9,852 nucleotides of DNA from positions 1 to 9,852 of the forward strand of contig JBARMB010000084.1 in assembly GCA_049802235.1 (NCBI GenBank), read 5' to 3'. The translations under genes and the position numbers were made by a program. The notes below the pieces were generated by a model. It was not told the origin of the DNA, searched no databases, and worked only from the letters and a program-made list of their open reading frames with translations. Below, one piece after another: positions 6,669 to 9,852 of the stretch (positions are counted from its first letter, which is position 1; each line of letters starts with the position of its first letter). This DNA is from VBDM01 sp049802235 (GTDB taxonomy: Bacteria; Pseudomonadota; Gammaproteobacteria; Burkholderiales; SG8-39).

Positions 6669-8374
6669 GTTTCCTCCGAATCGAGCTTGCGCTTGCCGGC
6701 CGCGTCCGGCCGGAACCTGGTTTCCGGTTTCACGCCTTTGCGGCGCTCGCGCTCGCTGATGCGGCCGTTGTCGAGGTAGCGGCCTTCGACCGCGCGCTTC
6801 GCCGCCTCGTCCCATTGCGGCAGCCAGTCGCCGAGCGAATAGCCGTGCCACGGCGGCTGCGGGCGCAGCTTCGGCAGGCCCAGCTCCTCCCAGATGGTCT
6901 TTGCGCGCTGCATGTATTCCTTTTTGGGGAGCGCGAGCGGCGGCATGTCGCCTTTCATGGTGGCGTCCATGAGCAGCGTCGAGTCTTCCTCCTGGCCGTG
7001 CTCGCGCTTCGGCCCGTGGCCCTGGCCGCGGTGCGGCAGCGCCTGCACGTCCGCGACGGGATTCATGCGGTACGCCATCGCCCACAGGATCGCATCGGCG
7101 TTGTCCGGATCGATGTCCTCGTTGACGGCGATGCAGATCTTGCCGGTGTCGCCTTTGAAATACGCGGCGCCGTAGAGCGCGCGCCAGACCTCGGTGCGCG
7201 GCGCGCCTTTGTCCATCGTCACCACCAGAGCGCGCAGCAGTCCGGTGAGCGGCTCGTGCAGCGAAACCCTTTTTACTCCCCGGATGCCGAGCGCATCGCG
7301 CAGGTGCGCGAGGAACAGCGGCTCGTAGGCGACGCGCTTGATGACGCTCGACTCGGAAGGCGCCACCTGGCTGATGTAGGAGGGGATGATCGGGTGCCGG
7401 CGATGCGTGATCGCGGTGACCCGCATCGGCATGTTGAATTCCTCCAGCGCGACGTGGCCGTGCGATTCGCCGAACGGCGCCTCGGGCTCGACGTACTCGG
7501 TGTCGATCAGTCCCTCGATGACGATTTCGGCTTCCGCGGGAACGAGCAGATCGACCGTTTTCGCTTTCACCACGTTGATCGGGCAGCCCGCGAGCCCGCC
7601 GGCGACGGTGAGCTCATCCACGCCGATGGGCAGCTTCTGCGGCCCCATGAAGGCGACGTACGGCGGGCAGCCGAGCACGATGGCGCAGGGCATCGTCTTG
7701 TCGCCGCGGCTCTGGTGCTTGAGGTAATGCTGATAGCCGCCCGCGCCGCCGACCCGGGTCGCCATGCGCACCACCAGCCGGTCGGGCGCCTTGAGCGCGG
7801 CGCGGTAGGTGCCCATGTTCTGCACCCCGGTCTCGGGATCGCAGGTGATGACGTTGGTGGCGGTGAGCGTCGGCGCGGAATCGAACCCCGGCGTCGAGAT
7901 CGGGATCGGCAGCCGGTCGAGGCCGTTGCCTTCCCCTTTGAGCGCCGCGCCCTCGATTACGACTTCCTGGCACAGCGCGCGCTCGACCACGCGCGGCGGC
8001 ACCGGATGGGCAATGGCATGGTCCCACTTCGCCTGGATTTTCTCCACCGGCACGCCCATGCCCACCGAGTAGATGGCGCGGTTCGCCGCAATCGCGCCGA
8101 CCACCACCGGGATGTCGTACTTGCGGCCGCGGCCGTCGGTGATGTTCGTGAACAGGAATGCCTTGCGCTCGGCCTCGTCCATGCCGCCGACGAATTGCCA
8201 GCGCACCAGCGGATGCAGCTCCGAATCCTTGTCGATCGCGCGGTCGATTTCGAGCAGCAGCCCGCGCTTCCTCAGCTCATTCAGGTGCTGGTGCAGGTCG
8301 GGGTAGCCGGGCTTCTTTCCGGCGCCGGCGCCGGTTTCCGCGCGCGGGAGGTCATTGCTTTTCGATTTTGGCAT
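6665..8374 (-). CDS. UbiD-family prenyl-FMN-dependent decarboxylase B
   Basis: A 569-residue close paralogue of decarboxylase A, with matching length and long identical runs such as LVPAEAEIVIEGLIDTEY. Overall similarity is roughly 60% identity by eye. Predicted cofactor and metal residues are N186 and R191 in NMGTYR, H216 and E254 in DELTVAG; the catalytic pair is E298/E303 in EAPFGESHGHV. It differs from A around 155-225: FDSAPTLTATNVITCD replaces WDIAPYTTLSQYITKD, and residues 205-222 (TRVGGAGGYQHYLKHQSR) replace A's corresponding segment. Both blocks flank the cofactor ligands and may tune substrate choice. The shared tail motif WHGYSLGDW is at 509-517. The ATG at 8374 lies inside the end of tctC B (23-base overlap) with only a weak ribosome site, so translational coupling is likely. 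An upstream in-frame start would add residues that merely shadow tctC B. UbiX is not in the window. An aromatic carboxylate substrate is inferred. Confidence 0.9.
   Translation of the reverse strand: MPKSKSNDLPRAETGAGAGKKPGYPDLHQHLNELRKRGLLLEIDRAIDKDSELHPLVRWQFVGGMDEAERKAFLFTNITDGRGRKYDIPVVVGAIAANRAIYSVGMGVPVEKIQAKWDHAIAHPVPPRVVERALCQEVVIEGAALKGEGNGLDRLPIPISTPGFDSAPTLTATNVITCDPETGVQNMGTYRAALKAPDRLVVRMATRVGGAGGYQHYLKHQSRGDKTMPCAIVLGCPPYVAFMGPQKLPIGVDELTVAGGLAGCPINVVKAKTVDLLVPAEAEIVIEGLIDTEYVEPEAPFGESHGHVALEEFNMPMRVTAITHRRHPIIPSYISQVAPSESSVIKRVAYEPLFLAHLRDALGIRGVKRVSLHEPLTGLLRALVVTMDKGAPRTEVWRALYGAAYFKGDTGKICIAVNEDIDPDNADAILWAMAYRMNPVADVQALPHRGQGHGPKREHGQEEDSTLLMDATMKGDMPPLALPKKEYMQRAKTIWEELGLPKLRPQPPWHGYSLGDWLPQWDEAAKRAVEGRYLDNGRISERERRKGVKPETRFRPDAAGKRKLDSEET
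6673..6677 (-). promoter_or_regulatory. ribosome binding site that fixes the TTG start of tctC A
   Basis: On the minus strand GGAGG, inside the last codons of decarboxylase B, is followed by AAAC and then TTG. This consensus Shine-Dalgarno sequence four bases before a TTG, together with a signal peptide beginning exactly there (MKLFTG), decides the start of the binding-protein gene. It also implies translational coupling to the upstream decarboxylase. Confidence 0.75.
7452..7582 (-). repeat. ubiD paralogue tract, copy B
   Basis: The counterpart of 4717-4847, in the same orientation and 2735 bases away, carrying the same active-site-coding block of decarboxylase B. An exchange between the two copies would remove one tctC and fuse the two ubiD genes into a single hybrid gene. 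Confidence 0.6.
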
Positions 8375-9350
8375 TCTCGATGACCGTCTTCCACTTGCCC
8401 ATCTCGGAGACGAGCAGATCGTGCAGCGCTTCCGGCGTGCTGCCGCGCGCATCGACGCCGAGGTCCTGCAACCGCTGCTTCACCTCGGGCGCTGCGACCG
8501 CGGCGTTGATCTCCCGGTTGAGGCGGTCGACGATCGCCCGCGGCGTCTTCGCCGGCGCGGCGACGCCGTTCCATGCCGACGCCTCGTAGCCCGGAACCCC
8601 CGCCTCGGCCAGCGTGGGAATGTCGGGCAGGCCGCCAAAGCGGTGGTCGAACGTGACCGCGAGTGCGCGCAGGCTGCCGCTCCTGATGTGCGATATCACC
8701 GGAGCGAGGATCTCGAACATGGCCTGCAGGTCGTGGCCCTTCACCGCGGTGATGATCATGGGCGTCGCCTTGAACGGCACCGTCGGCACGTCGAGGCCGG
8801 CCATCGATTTGAACAATTCCGCCGCGATGTACTGGGTGCTGCCGATGTTGGTGGTGCCGATGTTGAACTTGCTCGGGTTCGCCTTGGCGTACGCGATCAG
8901 GTCTTTCACCGATTTGAAGGGTGAGTCGGGGGCGACGAGCAGCGCGATGCCGAAGAAGCCGACGGTGGAGATCGGCGCGAAGTCGCGCACCGGGTCGTAG
9001 GGCAGCGACTTGAACAGCGACACGCTCACCGCGTGGCCCTGGTTCAGCCACAGCAGCGTGTAGCCGTCGGGCTCGGCCTTCGCGACGGCCTCCGAGGCGA
9101 CGATCTGGCCGGCGCTCGGCCGGTTGTCGATGATGACCTGCTGGCGCAGCAATTCGGAGAGCTTCTGCGCCAGCACCCGCGCGGTGATGTCGGCGACGCC
9201 GCCCGCCCCGTAGGGCACGAGAATCTTGATCGGCTGCGAAGGATAGCCCTGCGCGAGCGCCGTGGCGCTCAGGCACGAGAGCAGCACGGCGCATCCGAGC
9301 CAGCCGGTCCATGCGCCTTTGCTTTTTCGGGTGACGATTTGTGCGTTCAT
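8352..9350 (-). CDS. TctC/Bug-family periplasmic binding protein B
   Basis: A 332-residue TctC/Bug binding protein. A basic N-terminus (MNAQIVTRKSKG) precedes a hydrophobic stretch and a likely signal peptidase I cleavage ALA|Q at 33/34. A cysteine at 26 (LLSC) is a poor lipobox, so a lipoprotein is possible but less likely. Family blocks: YPSQPIKILVPYGAGGVAD (36-54), DNRPSAGQIVAS (75-86), EPDGYTLL (93-100), YDPVRDFAPIS (118-128), GTTNIGSTQYIAAELF (165-180), VPFKATPMIITAV (191-203) and LPDIPTLAEAGVPGYE (241-256). Compared with binding protein A, the predicted ligand loops differ clearly: GVAD for GSTD, TTNIGSTQ for SSGVGTGT, FKATPM for YKGGAP. A different ligand is therefore likely. A strong GGAGGAGG site lies five bases before the ATG. 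The gene starts 43 bases after the amidohydrolase stop and overlaps decarboxylase B by 23 bases. No TctA/TctB genes are present. The ligand is unknown. Confidence 0.92.
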   Translation of the reverse strand: MNAQIVTRKSKGAWTGWLGCAVLLSCLSATALAQGYPSQPIKILVPYGAGGVADITARVLAQKLSELLRQQVIIDNRPSAGQIVASEAVAKAEPDGYTLLWLNQGHAVSVSLFKSLPYDPVRDFAPISTVGFFGIALLVAPDSPFKSVKDLIAYAKANPSKFNIGTTNIGSTQYIAAELFKSMAGLDVPTVPFKATPMIITAVKGHDLQAMFEILAPVISHIRSGSLRALAVTFDHRFGGLPDIPTLAEAGVPGYEASAWNGVAAPAKTPRAIVDRLNREINAAVAAPEVKQRLQDLGVDARGSTPEALHDLLVSEMGKWKTVIENAKIEKQ

Positions 9351-9355
9351 CTCAG

Positions 9356-9363
9356 CCTCCTCC
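9356..9363 (-). promoter_or_regulatory. strong ribosome binding site of tctC B
   Basis: GGAGGAGG read on the minus strand, five bases before the ATG at 9350. It is the strongest ribosome binding site on the minus strand and lies in the only gap of that operon wider than about 30 bases (9351-9393). No clear promoter is seen in that gap. Confidence 0.7.
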
Positions 9364-9393
9364 TCGATGCATTGAAACTGGCCTGCGCGGGGC

Positions 9394-9852
9394 TCAGTGC
9401 GGACACCAACAGTCTGCTCGCACGCGGAACACGCTCTGCGCCGTGCCGCCGAGTATGCCCTTCTTCTGCGCTGCGTTGAAGCAGGCGCCCTCGACGACCT
9501 TCTTCGGTTCCGGGTCGCCGATGGGGAAGGGCATGTCCGATCCCAGCATGATGCGCTCGGGCGTTGCCTTCTTCGCCAGGTATTCGAGCGCGTCCACGTC
9601 GAACACGCAGGAATCGAAGTACATCGCCCCGAAGCCCTTGCGCGGGTCGGCGACCTTGCCCTGCGAGATGGCGTGATTGCGCGCGAGGCGCCCGAGCGCG
9701 AAGGGGAGCGCCGCGCCGCCGTGCGAGAGCACGAACTTCATGCCGGGGAATTTCAGCAGATGCCCGGAAAAGAGCAGCCGCGACACCGCGATCGAGGTGT
9801 CGGCGAGCCGTCCGATCGCGTTGACGAGATCGTAGTCGGCGAGCCGCGGCTC
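9394..9852 (-). CDS. ACMSD-like amidohydrolase (amidohydrolase 2 family), C-terminal part
   Basis: The frame is open from the window edge to a TGA at 9394-9396, giving 152 residues of the C-terminal half; the start is outside. An internal GTG at 9786 is not the start, because family-like sequence (GRLADTSIAVSRLLFSG) continues through it. The metal-site histidine motif is FVLSHGGAALPF and the C-terminal metal or catalytic aspartate lies in RIMLGSDMPFPIGDP. Both are typical of the ACMSD/gamma-resorcylate decarboxylase/LigW superfamily of divalent-metal TIM-barrel enzymes, which decarboxylate or hydrolyse aromatic-derived acids. The usual Asn-Ala near the C-terminus (GGNA) reads GGTA here. It is the first minus-strand gene visible, 43 bases before tctC B, and probably shares its transcript. 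It may decarboxylate or hydrolyse a ring-cleavage product or aromatic carboxylate; the exact reaction cannot be told from this part. Confidence 0.85.
   Translation of the reverse strand, partial: EPRLADYDLVNAIGRLADTSIAVSRLLFSGHLLKFPGMKFVLSHGGAALPFALGRLARNHAISQGKVADPRKGFGAMYFDSCVFDVDALEYLAKKATPERIMLGSDMPFPIGDPEPKKVVEGACFNAAQKKGILGGTAQSVFRVRADCWCPH

Noticed and set aside
6669..7085. Upstream extension of tctC A to an ATG-like start at 7085
   Set aside because: That part overlaps decarboxylase B in another frame and lacks a signal peptide. The TTG at 6668 with GGAGG gives a normal Bug protein length of 331.
6815..8383. 522-residue open frame on the plus strand opposite decarboxylase B
   Set aside because: It mirrors a well-supported UbiD gene and its composition is dominated by Arg, His, Val and Asp, as expected for an antisense frame of GC-rich codons. 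No family motif and no ribosome binding site were seen.
9394..9786. Treating the amidohydrolase as a complete 130-residue protein starting at GTG 9786
   Set aside because: Family-like sequence continues in frame to the window edge, and the catalytic N-terminal part is missing, so it is a fragment cut by the window.
1..9852. CRISPR arrays, tRNA/rRNA genes, insertion sequences, integrases
   Set aside because: No regularly spaced repeats, cloverleaf-like stretches, terminal inverted repeats or transposase motifs were seen on either strand by reading.

Overview
The window is a GC-rich (roughly two thirds G+C by eye), densely coded stretch of bacterial chromosome or large replicon. Two expanded periplasmic binding-protein types (two TctC/Bug proteins, one AfuA/FbpA-like protein) sit beside catabolic genes with AGGAGG-type ribosome binding sites and almost no intergenic DNA. 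That points to a betaproteobacterium of the Burkholderiales type (Bordetella, Achromobacter, Variovorax and relatives). The assignment is an inference from gene content, not from a marker gene.

Layout. Plus strand, 1-3902: the tail of an unidentified gene (1-141); a periplasmic solute-binding protein (219-1280); a 12-helix MFS transporter (1312-2565); and a Rieske non-haem iron oxygenase of the phthalate dioxygenase/LigXa type (2616-3902). The last three are separated by 31 and 50 bases and look like one operon. Minus strand, 9852-3948, read from right to left: the C-terminal part of an ACMSD-like amidohydrolase (9394-9852, running off the edge); TctC-type binding protein B (8352-9350); UbiD-type decarboxylase B (6665-8374); TctC-type binding protein A (5673-6668); and UbiD-type decarboxylase A (3948-5642). 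The middle genes overlap or nearly touch. The two operons converge on a 45-base junction at 3903-3947.

Working together. The gene set reads as an uptake and degradation locus for aromatic carboxylic acids. Binding proteins and the MFS carrier would supply substrate, a Rieske oxygenase would hydroxylate or O-demethylate the ring, and prenyl-FMN UbiD enzymes and/or the amidohydrolase would remove carboxyl groups. The actual substrate cannot be read from the sequence. No regulator, UbiX flavin prenyltransferase, Rieske reductase, TctA/TctB membrane subunit or ABC permease/ATPase lies in the window, so these must be encoded elsewhere or just outside.

Most notable feature: the minus operon contains two successive binding-protein/decarboxylase pairs (tctC-ubiD, tctC-ubiD). 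The two UbiD proteins are close paralogues sharing an unusual C-terminal tail, while the two TctC proteins have diverged strongly in their likely ligand loops. No tRNA, rRNA, CRISPR array, insertion sequence or phage gene was seen.
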